DNA of 8,492 nucleotides from JAIVJM01 sp035761505 (GTDB lineage: Bacteria > Acidobacteriota > Blastocatellia > Pyrinomonadales > Pyrinomonadaceae): positions 1-8,492 of the forward strand of contig DASTQX010000001.1 of NCBI GenBank assembly GCA_035761505.1. Reading direction: 5' to 3'. Of this stretch, positions 1 through 6,633 are shown piece by piece. The translations under genes were made by a program, and so were the position numbers. Each line of letters starts with the position of its first letter. The stretch's first letter is position 1. The notes beneath the pieces were generated by a model that worked only from the letters and a program-made list of their open reading frames with translations, was not told the DNA's origin and did not search any database.

Positions 1-1
1 G

Positions 2-106
2 CGCATGCGCCTCGACACCACCCACGCCCTCAAGACGAAAGCGCTCCTCACGCTCCGACCGGGACGCGGCGGCGTGCGAATGAAGTTGGAAAGACGTGAA
101 TCGTGA
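2..106 (+). CDS. C-terminal end of an unidentified upstream gene (partial)
   Basis: From base 2 an open frame of 34 codons ends at TGA 104-106. Almost every codon in the first two thirds ends in G or C, as in the confident genes of this window, while the other two frames lack this bias; that is the main support. The tail contains DTTHALKTKALLTLRPG followed by GGVRMKLERRES, an alternating polar/hydrophobic pattern that could be beta strand. I do not recognise the family. The downstream Trm112, glycosyltransferase and heptose kinase genes suggest an envelope or LPS role, but that is only context. The last codons (about RRES and the stop) lie inside the heptad repeat hairpin, so the repeat appears to have supplied the current C-terminus. 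The gene begins outside the window. Confidence 0.5.
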   Translation, partial: RMRLDTTHALKTKALLTLRPGRGGVRMKLERRES

Positions 107-157
107 ATCGTCAAAGACGGCTTCAGCCTGCGCACGATTGACGATTTACGATTCGCG
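95..157 (+). repeat. Heptad-periodic hairpin repeat, copy 1
   Basis: The left arm 95-114 pairs with the right arm 138-157 over 20 consecutive positions: 18 Watson-Crick pairs and 2 G-T pairs (97/155 and 105/147), with a 23-base loop. The arms are tandem 7-base units: GTGAATC at 96-102 and 103-109, then GTCAAAG; on the right TTGACGA, TTTACGA, TTCGCGG. The element ends with GGCTTTT, as copy 2 does. It contains the stop codon of the upstream gene (104-106). There is no clean T run directly after the stem, so it is not a classical terminator, though a structured 3' end is possible. Confidence 0.85.
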
Positions 158-197
158 GCTTTTGTTGTTAAGCTTCCTCGCTTCGAGAAAAGCAGTG

Positions 198-206
198 GAA
201 GGGGAG
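198..206 (+). promoter_or_regulatory. Ribosome binding site fixing a TTG start
   Basis: The purine run GAAGGGGAG ends 8 bases before the TTG at 215. It is the only good Shine-Dalgarno match near the start of the Trm112-like gene, and no in-frame ATG or GTG lies just upstream. Confidence 0.7.
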
Positions 207-214
207 TAAGAGCT

Positions 215-412
215 TTGACCATCACGAAGGATTTTATCGAGACCTTCAAGGTCATCTGCCCGGCGTGCAGGGGGCAGGTGGAGTTGAAAGAGGATGGGAG
301 CGGCATCCGTTGTCTGTCGTGCCGGCGCGTCTATCCGATCAAGAACGACATCCCGGCGATGGTGGTGGAAGAGGCCGTGATCGAAGATGAAGAGCCTCGA
401 AGCGCAACCTGA
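215..412 (+). CDS. Trm112/YcaR-like (UPF0434) zinc-ribbon protein
   Basis: This 65-residue protein has two CxxC pairs, C15-P-A-C18 and C33-L-S-C36, followed by the family signature VYPIKNDIPAM at 39-49. The length is close to the roughly 60 residues usual for the UPF0434/Trm112 family. The cysteines should bind one zinc ion. Eukaryotic and some prokaryotic Trm112 proteins activate methyltransferases acting on tRNA, rRNA or release factors; the exact job of the short bacterial YcaR-like forms is less certain. The start is TTG at 215, chosen for its strong Shine-Dalgarno and because the protein then begins like other family members (MTITKDFIETF). The 3' end overlaps the glycosyltransferase gene by 26 bases, indicating translational coupling. 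In E. coli ycaR also sits among LPS genes (lpxK, kdsB), matching this setting. Confidence 0.88.
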   Translation: MTITKDFIETFKVICPACRGQVELKEDGSGIRCLSCRRVYPIKNDIPAMVVEEAVIEDEEPRSAT

Positions 413-1538
413 GACGAGCGCGCGGGCCTTCTCAACGCACGCGACGGCGGAAAAGGCGGAAGGGCCGCGACCGCTCGCCGCGCCGCGCTGGGATTGGGCG
501 GCGGTGCGGCGCGTGCTCTTCGTGCGCCTGCGCTCCATCGGCGACACGGTTCTGGCGACGCCCTCGCTCCGCGCGCTCAGGCGCTTCGTGCCGGAGGCGC
601 GCATTGACATCCTGCTCGAAGACTGGGTCGCGCCGCTCCTCGAAGGCTCGCCGGACGTTGACCGCATCATCACCGTCTCGCGCGGGAGCACGGCTTCGCG
701 CTTCCGCGTCGCGCGCGAACTGCGCGCCGAAGGCTACGACGTGGCCTTCAACCTCCACGGCGGGAGCACCGCCGCGCTGCTCATGCGGGCTTCGGGCGCG
801 CGCCACAGGGTCGGCTTCCGGACTTACGCCTACGCTTCTTTGCACAACCACGCCGCGCCGCCCTCGTCCGAACTGTGGGGCCGCGAGAAGACGCACTCCG
901 CCGAGCAACAACTCGCGCTCCTCGGCTGGACGGGCGTGCCCGTGAGCGACCGCCCGGCGACGCGGCTTCCGCAGACGCCGGAAGCGCGGGAGAGCGTCGC
1001 GCGCAGGCTCAAAGCAGAAGGGCTTGATGAAGGTGCGGCTTTCGCGCTCGTCCACCCGGCGGCGGCCTTCGACTCGAAGACTTGGGCGGCGGAGAACTTC
1101 GCGCGCGTCGTCGAACACCTCGCCGCTCGCGGCCTCAAGGCGGTCGCCGTCGCCGCGCCGGGCGAGACGCAGGTCGTCAACGCCGTGCGCGAACATTCGA
1201 GCGCGCCGGTCGTCGCCTTCACAGACCTTTCCCTGCCGGAAGTGACGGCGCTCGCGGCGCGCGCGCGGCTCTTCGTCGGCAACGACAGCGGCGTGGCACA
1301 CGTCGCCGCCGCCGTCTCGACGCCGCAGGTCGTCGTCTTCGGCTCGTCCAACGTCGCGCACTGGCGGCCCTGGACAGAAGCGCCCGCCGAGGTCGTCCGC
1401 GAAGAGATGCCCTGCGCGCCCTGCCCCGGCTACACCTGCGCCGAGTTCGGCATCGCCGAGTGCATCCGCCGCGTCCCCGTCGAGCGCGTCAACGAAGCAA
1501 TCAATCGAGTACTAAAAGCCGTGAACCGTGACAGGTAA
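387..1538 (+). CDS. Glycosyltransferase family 9 protein, ADP-heptose:LPS heptosyltransferase type
   Basis: This protein of 383 residues has the two-Rossmann (GT-B) layout of GT9 heptosyltransferases, which move heptose from ADP-heptose onto lipid A-Kdo or core heptose at the inner-membrane cytoplasmic face. The N-terminal half starts with VLFVRLRSIGDTVLATPSLR (43-62). The C-terminal half has VHPAA near 222, SKTW at 230-233, and the hallmark sugar-nucleotide segment FVGNDSGVAH from 296 followed by HWRPW at 325-329. Four cysteines near the end (343, 346, 351, 359) match the Cys-rich tail seen in many GT9 proteins. The first 40 residues are an extra, probably disordered leader. ATG 387 is preferred because codon GC bias continues through this part, but GTG at 504 or 513 would give a more typical N-terminus. 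The stop lies in a repeat hairpin that encodes the last residues (AVNRDR). The acceptor cannot be told from sequence. Confidence 0.9.
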   Translation: MKSLEAQPETSARAFSTHATAEKAEGPRPLAAPRWDWAAVRRVLFVRLRSIGDTVLATPSLRALRRFVPEARIDILLEDWVAPLLEGSPDVDRIITVSRGSTASRFRVARELRAEGYDVAFNLHGGSTAALLMRASGARHRVGFRTYAYASLHNHAAPPSSELWGREKTHSAEQQLALLGWTGVPVSDRPATRLPQTPEARESVARRLKAEGLDEGAAFALVHPAAAFDSKTWAAENFARVVEHLAARGLKAVAVAAPGETQVVNAVREHSSAPVVAFTDLSLPEVTALAARARLFVGNDSGVAHVAAAVSTPQVVVFGSSNVAHWRPWTEAPAEVVREEMPCAPCPGYTCAEFGIAECIRRVPVERVNEAINRVLKAVNRDR

Positions 1539-1637
1539 ATCGTGACAAGATGAAACCGGTTCTTTCTGGTCACGGTTTATCTGTCGCGGTTCACGGCTCT
1601 TTCCTGTCATCTCTCACGGTTCAGGGCTTACGGCTTT
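1517..1637 (+). repeat. Heptad-periodic hairpin repeat, copy 2 (fills the GT9-hldA gap)
   Basis: Left arm 1517-1550 pairs with right arm 1565-1598 over 34 positions: 30 Watson-Crick, 3 G-T (1529/1586, 1535/1580, 1540/1575) and one A-G mismatch (1547/1568). The loop is 14 bases and contains the palindrome AACCGGTT. Units of 7 bases are visible: GTGAACC, GTGACAG, GTAAATC, GTGACAA on the left; TCACGGT, TTATCTG, TCGCGGT, TCACGGC on the right. A second inverted set, TCACGGT, TCAGGGC, TTACGGC, occupies 1614-1634. The element begins AAAAGCCGTGAA (1514 on) and closes with TTACGGCTTTT, just ahead of the hldA start codon. It contains the GT9 stop codon TAA at 1536-1538. Confidence 0.9.
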
Positions 1638-1638
1638 T

Positions 1639-2646
1639 ATGAAACGACTGACGACAGAGCGTGCGAGTGAACTCGTCCGGGCGATGCGCGGGCGGAGGGT
1701 TCTGGTGTTCGGCGACGTGATGCTGGACGAGTTCGTGTGGGGCGACGTGACGCGCATCTCGCCGGAGGGGCCCGTGCCCGTCGTGGACATCCGGCGCGAG
1801 TCGGCGCATCCGGGCGGCGCGGCGAACGTGCTGGCGAACCTGCGCGCGCTCGGCTTGGAGGCGGGCGTGGTCGGCGTGGTCGGGGACGACCGCGCGGGCG
1901 AGCGCCTGCGCGCGGAACTCAAGGCGGCGGGCGCGATTGAGGCGGACGCCTCGCTCGTCACCGACGGCGAGAGGCCGACGACGGTCAAGACGCGCATCAT
2001 CGCGCACAGCCAACTCGTCGTCCGCGCCGACCGCGAGCGCCGCGCGCCCGTGGGCGAAGAGATCGAAGGGCGCATCATCGCCGCGCTGCGTGAACTCGTC
2101 CGAGGCGCGGACGCTTTCATCGTCTCGGACTACGACAAGGGCGCGGTGACGCCGCGCGTGCTCGCGGAGGTTCTGCCGCTCGCCGTCGGGGCGGGCGTGC
2201 CCGTCCTCGTCGACCCGAAGATTCGCAACTTCGACGCGTACCGCCCCGCGACGCTCGTCACGCCGAACCACCACGAGGCGCTGCGCGTGACCGGCTCCGA
2301 AGATGATTCCGACGGAGGGATGGCGCGGGCCGCGCGCGCCATCCGCGAGAAGCTCGGCTGCCGCTCCGTGCTGATTACGCGCGGCGAGCGCGGCATGATG
2401 CTGCTCGAAGAGGACGGCGAGCCGACCTACGTCCCGACCGCCGCGCGCGAGGTCTATGACGTGACGGGCGCGGGCGACACCGTGATTGCGACGCTCGCCT
2501 CCGCGCTCGCCGCCGGGGCGACGCTCGTCGAAGCCGCCATGCTCGCCAACCACGCCGCCGGAATCGTCGTCGGCAAAGTCGGCACCGCCACCGCCGACGC
2601 CGAAGAACTCGTCGCCTCGTTCGAGACGACGGAGCGCGAGCCTTAG
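1639..2646 (+). CDS. hldA: D-glycero-beta-D-manno-heptose-7-phosphate kinase (single-domain, PfkB family)
   Basis: This protein of 335 residues would phosphorylate D-glycero-D-manno-heptose 7-phosphate at C1 using ATP, an early step in making ADP-heptose for LPS core. Visible features are VLVFGDVMLDEFVWGDVTRISPEGPVP (split here: GDVMLDEFVWG from 25, then RISPEGPVPVV from 39), the PfkB sugar-binding segment HPGGAANVLANL at 57-68, SDYDKGAV, VDPK, TPNHHEA, and the C-terminal PfkB signature DVTGAGDTV from 274 with catalytic Asp280. E. coli HldE joins this kinase to a cytidylyltransferase domain; here the protein ends where that second domain would begin, and nothing downstream encodes it, so this is the HldA (RfaE1) form. 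The start ATG 1639 fits the family N-terminus but has no Shine-Dalgarno: the leader is the repeat hairpin. Co-directional with the GT9 gene, 100 bases away. Confidence 0.92.
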   Translation: MKRLTTERASELVRAMRGRRVLVFGDVMLDEFVWGDVTRISPEGPVPVVDIRRESAHPGGAANVLANLRALGLEAGVVGVVGDDRAGERLRAELKAAGAIEADASLVTDGERPTTVKTRIIAHSQLVVRADRERRAPVGEEIEGRIIAALRELVRGADAFIVSDYDKGAVTPRVLAEVLPLAVGAGVPVLVDPKIRNFDAYRPATLVTPNHHEALRVTGSEDDSDGGMARAARAIREKLGCRSVLITRGERGMMLLEEDGEPTYVPTAAREVYDVTGAGDTVIATLASALAAGATLVEAAMLANHAAGIVVGKVGTATADAEELVASFETTEREP

Positions 2647-2848
2647 AAGCAACTCGCCTTCAACATCCACGCCCTCAAACTCATCCGATTATGTGGACGC
2701 GGCGACGCGCGTTGACGCTCGCGTCCTCCGAGAATTCATACGCGCGCGGATGGCGGTATCCAAATTCGTCAAGATGTCGCAGGCGCGCGTCGCTCCCCTC
2801 GGTCTCAATCCCGCCTCAGTCAAACCTTTCCGAAGTGGCCCGCGCAAT
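2647..2848. other. Non-coding stretch upstream of the receptor promoter
   Basis: No reading frame here has the codon bias of the neighbouring genes and no RNA gene is recognised. The only structure noted is the inverted repeat GACGCG (2704-2709) / CGCGTC (2720-2725), separated by 10 bases and centred about 150 bases upstream of the candidate sigma-54 -12 element. That is a distance typical for enhancer-binding activators, but the match is short in GC-rich DNA. There is no convincing intrinsic terminator immediately after hldA. Confidence 0.4.
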
Positions 2849-2864
2849 CGGTATGGCCTTTGCA
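2849..2864 (+). promoter_or_regulatory. Candidate sigma-54 (RpoN) promoter of the receptor gene
   Basis: The sequence CGGTATGGCCTTTGCA fits the -24/-12 consensus TGGCACG-N4-TTGCA: the invariant GG (2850-2851) and GC (2862-2863) are separated by exactly 10 bases, and the -12 block TTGCA is perfect. The -24 block differs at three positions, each a C/T exchange. Transcription would start near 2875, giving a leader of about 158 bases before the receptor ATG. No equally good sigma-70 type promoter was seen in this gap. Whether the organism uses sigma-54 here is inference. Confidence 0.5.
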
Positions 2865-2965
2865 TTTATGCACGTCCGCCAATGTTCTTCGGTGGCCGGG
2901 CGTCCGAAACTTTGAACGCCCTCGCCGGTACTCGATCTCATCCGTCTCCCCGATTCCCTGAGGCC

Positions 2966-3010
2966 GAGAGTCCTTCGTCAGGGCTCTCCCGCCGGGCGGA
3001 TAAAATTTTT
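2966..3010 (+). promoter_or_regulatory. Tandem leader hairpins followed by a short T run, upstream of the receptor RBS
   Basis: GAGAGTCC (2966-2973) pairs with GGGCTCTC (2981-2988), 8 pairs including one G-T, with a 7-base loop. Directly after it CCGC (2989-2992) pairs with GCGG (2996-2999) around a 3-base loop. Then comes ATAAAATTTTT, with five Ts at 3006-3010. The layout resembles a weak terminator or attenuator sitting between the candidate promoter and the Shine-Dalgarno at 3021. It could equally end read-through from hldA. Confidence 0.4.
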
Positions 3011-3020
3011 GAGAACCGCA

Positions 3021-3026
3021 AAGGAG
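3021..3026 (+). promoter_or_regulatory. Ribosome binding site of the receptor gene
   Basis: AAGGAG lies 6 bases before ATG 3033. This selects ATG 3033 over the in-frame TTG at 3009, which would place the Shine-Dalgarno inside the coding region and put extra residues ahead of the signal peptide. Confidence 0.85.
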
Positions 3027-3032
3027 TTTTGC

Positions 3033-6000
3033 ATGTCGAGAAGTATCAGAACCTTCGCCTTGATGGCGATCTCCGTTTTGTTCGCGGCAAGTTGGGCGCA
3101 CGCGCAGAGCGCTTCGGGGACTATCTCCGGCACGGTGCGCGACCCGAACGGCGCGGGCGTCGCCGGTGCGACCGTCGAAGTGACCAACAACGGGACGGGC
3201 GAGAAGCGCACCGTCACGACCAACGACGAGGGCGGCTACACCGTCCCGCTCCTGACGGTCGGGACGTACACCGTCGCGGCCACCTCGCCCGGCTTCGCGC
3301 AGAGCACGGCGCAGGACGTGCGCGTCTCGGTCTCTTTCACGACCGACGCCGACCTGACGCTCTCTCCGGCGGGCGCGCAGGAGACCATCACGGTCGTCGG
3401 CACCGACTCGCAGACCACCGTCAACACCTCCGACCAGCAGCTTTCGACGCTGATTGACAACCGCAAAATCCTCGACCTCCCGCTCTTGTCGCGCGACCCT
3501 AACTCGCTCATCCTGCTCTCGCCCAACACGACGACCTCGACGAGTTCTCTCGGCGGCTTCGTCGTCAACGGCCAGAGCGAGCGCAACAACAACTTCCAGG
3601 TGGACGGCATTGACAACAACGACGCCGACGTGCCCGGCGGGCGCGGCGGCATCTCGACGCCGACCATTGACGGCACTTCCGAGTTCCGCGTCATCACCAG
3701 CAACTTCAACGCCGAGTTCGGGCGCAACACCGGCGCGGTCATCAACGTCGTGACCAAAGGCGGGACGAACGAGTTCCACGGCAACGCCTACATCTACTAC
3801 CGCTCCGACGCCTTCTCCGCCCGCGACTTCTTCGACGTGTCGGGCCAGCCCGACCCGCTCCAACGACGGCAGTACGGCGGCTCCATCGGCGGCCCCGTCG
3901 TCAAAGACCGCTACTTCTTCTTCGCCAACTACGAGCGCGACCGCTTCGATCAGGGCGTGCAGGTGACGCGCACCGTGCCTTCGGCGCGCGCCCGTCAAGG
4001 CATCTTCGACCTCGGCGGCTCCATCGGCACCGTGACCTTCGCGCAGAACAGCCCGAACAACCGGAGCGGCTGCGCGCAGGATCAAATCTTCGGCGTGACC
4101 GACGACGACGGGGAGTGCCTCGGCTTCTTCCCGAACCTCGGCATCAACCCGGCGATGAGCGAGATCGTCAACGGCCTCTACCCGCTCGGCAACAGCCCCG
4201 GCGAAGGGCTCCTGCCCGGCGTCTTCGACACCTTCCGCTTTGCCGACGTGTTCAACTCGCCGAGCCACACCTTCACCACGCGTCACGACTTCCGCCTCAA
4301 CGACAAGCACAACCTGACGGGCAGCTTCACTCTGAGCGACGGCTCGTTCGACTTCATCTCCGAGACTTTCCCCGGCACGAACGACGGCGGCATCGGAGAC
4401 TTCCGCAGCTACCTTCTCTCGCTCAACCTCGTCTCGACCTTCACGCCGAACCTGATTAACGAACTGCGCGTCGGCGGCAACCGCGTCGAGGTCGTCTTCA
4501 ACGGCCCCGGCTCAGGGCCGGTCGGCCTCGGCCCTTACGACCTCATCCGCAGCGCCTTCGCGCAGAACGGTGCGCCCGTTGACTTCCAGCCCTTCGGCAC
4601 GGCCAACGGCCAGAACATCGGCTTCTTCGGCGGGACGGTCGAGCTGTTCGTCCCCTTCGACACGCAGTTCCGCTTCTCCGGGACGACCAACGTCGCCGAG
4701 TCCATGACGTGGATCACCGGCAACCACACCTTCAAGTTCGGCGGCGAGACGCGCTTCGTCTATTCAAACGGCGCGTCGAACTTCGGGCGCAACGAGACGC
4801 TGAGCTTCAACCTCGGACAGTTCGGCTCGCCCTTCGAGTTCCTGCAAGACAACAACGGGAACCCGATCTCAAACAACACGGTGACGGGGCAGGCGCTCAA
4901 CAACTTCGCTACCTTCCTCGCCGGTTACGCGATTCTTCAGAACCAGACGCAGTTCTTCACCGCCGACGGCCAGCGCACCGACGCCGACTACCGCGGCTTC
5001 CGCCAGCGCGAGATTGACTTCTTCTTCCAGGACAACTGGAAGGTGCGGCCCAACCTGACCTTGAACTACGGCCTGCGCTACGAGTACAAGGGCGTGCCCT
5101 TCGAGGTCAACGGCCTCGTCACGAACCTTATCAACCAAGACCCCAGCGGCCCGACGCCCGAAGGCGGCTTCGTCTTCCAGACCGTCGGCAAGAACTCGGA
5201 CAACCCCGACCAGCCGCTCTACCTGAACGACTACAACAACTTCGCGCCGCGCTTCGGCTTCAACTACAGCCCCGGCTTCGACTCCGGGTTCTTAGGGAAG
5301 CTCTTCGGCGGCCCCGGCAGGAGTTCGATTCGCGGCGGCTACGGTATCTTCTACGACCGCGTTTTCTCGAACCTCTTCACCAACACGAGCGGCAACCCGC
5401 CGTTCTCGAACGCCATCGTGAACCGCTTCCTGCTCGACACCATCCAGAACATCCCGCGCGCCGAGACTCTGGAATCGAGCCCCATCGTCGAAGAGGGCGC
5501 GCAGCAGATACCTCTGCTCTTCCCTCTGCCGGGTAACAACCCCTTCCAGTCGAAGTTCTCGACGCCCTACGCGCAGAGTTGGAACTTCGGCATCCAGCGC
5601 CAGTTCGGCGGCGACTTTCTTGTCGAAGCCGACTACATCGGCTCGAAGGGGACGGGCCTTCTCCGGCAGGCCGACGCGAACCTGACGAGCATCCAGCGCG
5701 TCAACGCCATCACGGGCGACGACATCCCGATTGACCCGAACAACGCCTTCAACAACGCGATCATCGGGGCGCGCAACACGGCCTTCAACACGCCGCGCAT
5801 CTTCCTGACCATCGGCCATTCGACCTACCACGCGGGCGCGTTCCGCGTCACCAAGCGGCTGGCGAGCGACCTCCTCGGTTCGGGGCAGTTTCAGGCCGCC
5901 TACACCATCTCACACTCGATAGACAACATCGCCGACCCGCTCCCCGCTTCGGCTCAGTCGGGCGAGCGGAGTTTGCCGCGCGACTCTTCCGGCTTCGCCG

Positions 6001-6605
6001 GAGGCTTCGGGGCCGAGCGCGGTAACTCCGGCTTCGACACGCGCCACCGCTTCGTCGGCAACTTCGTCTATGACCTCCCGTTCAAGTTCGAGAACGGCCT
6101 GCTCAATCAGGTCTTCGGCAACTGGGCGCTGTCCGGCATCCTGACCCTTCAGTCGGGACAGCCCTTCAGCATCTTCACCAACGGGTTCGACTCCGGCGGG
6201 ACGGGCGTCAGCCACCGCGCTTCGTTCAGCGCGACGGGCGCGGACTTCACGCCCGACCCGGAGAGCGGCGAGTTGACGAGGCCGCGCACGCAGGTCGGCC
6301 CGTCGGTCTCGCTCTTCCGCAACCCGACGGTCGGCGCGCCCGGCAACGTCGCGCGCAACGCCTTCTACGGCGAAGGCTTCCAGAACTTCGACTTCTCGGT
6401 GATGAAGCGCTTCGCCCTCACCGAGACCATCCGCCTGCGCTTTCAGGCGGACTTCTTCAACCTGACGAACAACGTCAACCTCCTTAACCCGAACGTCGCG
6501 CAGACGAACGCCACGCAGCTCATCATCGGCAGCCCCGACTTCGGCCAGTCCACGGCGGCGGCCCCGCCGCGCCGCATCCAGTTCGCCGCGCGCTTAGAGT
6601 TCTAA
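3033..6605 (+). CDS. Oar-like TonB-dependent outer-membrane receptor with N-terminal carboxypeptidase-regulatory domain
   Basis: This protein of 1190 residues is an outer-membrane beta-barrel transporter driven by TonB. A signal peptide covers about 1-24 (cleavage after AHA). A carboxypeptidase-regulatory-like Ig fold follows at about 29-112, starting GTISGTVRDPNGAGVAGATV. ETITVVG at 117-123 looks like a TonB box. The plug runs to about 250 and shows FQVDGIDNND from 188 and EFGRNTGAVINVVTKGGTNE from 228, hallmarks of the Oar/CarboxypepD-TonB family. The barrel contains repeated aromatic strands such as FFFQDNWKVRPNLTLNYGLR, NFAPRFGFNYSP and RLRFQADFFNLTN, and ends in an aromatic residue (ARLEF), as outer-membrane proteins assembled by BAM usually do. 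The length is normal for the family. It stands alone between a candidate sigma-54 promoter and a strong terminator, with no SusD-like partner. The ligand cannot be predicted; oligosaccharides, peptides or large polymers are possible. Confidence 0.93.
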   Translation: MSRSIRTFALMAISVLFAASWAHAQSASGTISGTVRDPNGAGVAGATVEVTNNGTGEKRTVTTNDEGGYTVPLLTVGTYTVAATSPGFAQSTAQDVRVSVSFTTDADLTLSPAGAQETITVVGTDSQTTVNTSDQQLSTLIDNRKILDLPLLSRDPNSLILLSPNTTTSTSSLGGFVVNGQSERNNNFQVDGIDNNDADVPGGRGGISTPTIDGTSEFRVITSNFNAEFGRNTGAVINVVTKGGTNEFHGNAYIYYRSDAFSARDFFDVSGQPDPLQRRQYGGSIGGPVVKDRYFFFANYERDRFDQGVQVTRTVPSARARQGIFDLGGSIGTVTFAQNSPNNRSGCAQDQIFGVTDDDGECLGFFPNLGINPAMSEIVNGLYPLGNSPGEGLLPGVFDTFRFADVFNSPSHTFTTRHDFRLNDKHNLTGSFTLSDGSFDFISETFPGTNDGGIGDFRSYLLSLNLVSTFTPNLINELRVGGNRVEVVFNGPGSGPVGLGPYDLIRSAFAQNGAPVDFQPFGTANGQNIGFFGGTVELFVPFDTQFRFSGTTNVAESMTWITGNHTFKFGGETRFVYSNGASNFGRNETLSFNLGQFGSPFEFLQDNNGNPISNNTVTGQALNNFATFLAGYAILQNQTQFFTADGQRTDADYRGFRQREIDFFFQDNWKVRPNLTLNYGLRYEYKGVPFEVNGLVTNLINQDPSGPTPEGGFVFQTVGKNSDNPDQPLYLNDYNNFAPRFGFNYSPGFDSGFLGKLFGGPGRSSIRGGYGIFYDRVFSNLFTNTSGNPPFSNAIVNRFLLDTIQNIPRAETLESSPIVEEGAQQIPLLFPLPGNNPFQSKFSTPYAQSWNFGIQRQFGGDFLVEADYIGSKGTGLLRQADANLTSIQRVNAITGDDIPIDPNNAFNNAIIGARNTAFNTPRIFLTIGHSTYHAGAFRVTKRLASDLLGSGQFQAAYTISHSIDNIADPLPASAQSGERSLPRDSSGFAGGFGAERGNSGFDTRHRFVGNFVYDLPFKFENGLLNQVFGNWALSGILTLQSGQPFSIFTNGFDSGGTGVSHRASFSATGADFTPDPESGELTRPRTQVGPSVSLFRNPTVGAPGNVARNAFYGEGFQNFDFSVMKRFALTETIRLRFQADFFNLTNNVNLLNPNVAQTNATQLIIGSPDFGQSTAAAPPRRIQFAARLEF

Positions 6606-6633
6606 GACTCTTCTTCGCCGTCAGGCATCTCCA

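Noticed and set aside
432..1361. 309-codon open frame on the minus strand over the GT9 gene
   Set aside because: The translation is Arg/Ala/Glu-rich low complexity, the mirror image of GC-biased codons of the real gene.
1621..2670. 349-codon open frame on the minus strand over hldA
   Set aside because: It is the antisense shadow of the PfkB kinase, with Arg/Ala/His-rich composition and no supporting start signal.
2800..2831. CAATCCCGCCTCAGTCAAACC segment resembling part of a CRISPR repeat
   Set aside because: It occurs once, with no second copy or spacer-like periodicity nearby.
3001..3006. TAAAAT as a sigma-70 -10 box for the receptor
   Set aside because: No acceptable -35 hexamer lies 16-18 bases upstream; the sigma-54 candidate fits its consensus better.
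2486..3457. 323-codon + strand frame crossing the hldA-receptor gap
   Set aside because: It overlaps both real genes in another frame, and its sequence is Ser/Pro/Arg-rich without any domain. It was checked as a possible frameshifted cytidylyltransferase domain for hldA and shows no such motif.
2820..4310. 496-codon open frame on the minus strand
   Set aside because: It is antisense to the confidently identified receptor gene, has low-complexity Val/Glu/Arg-rich content, no domain I recognise and no ribosome binding site. Long antisense frames are expected in DNA with high third-position GC.
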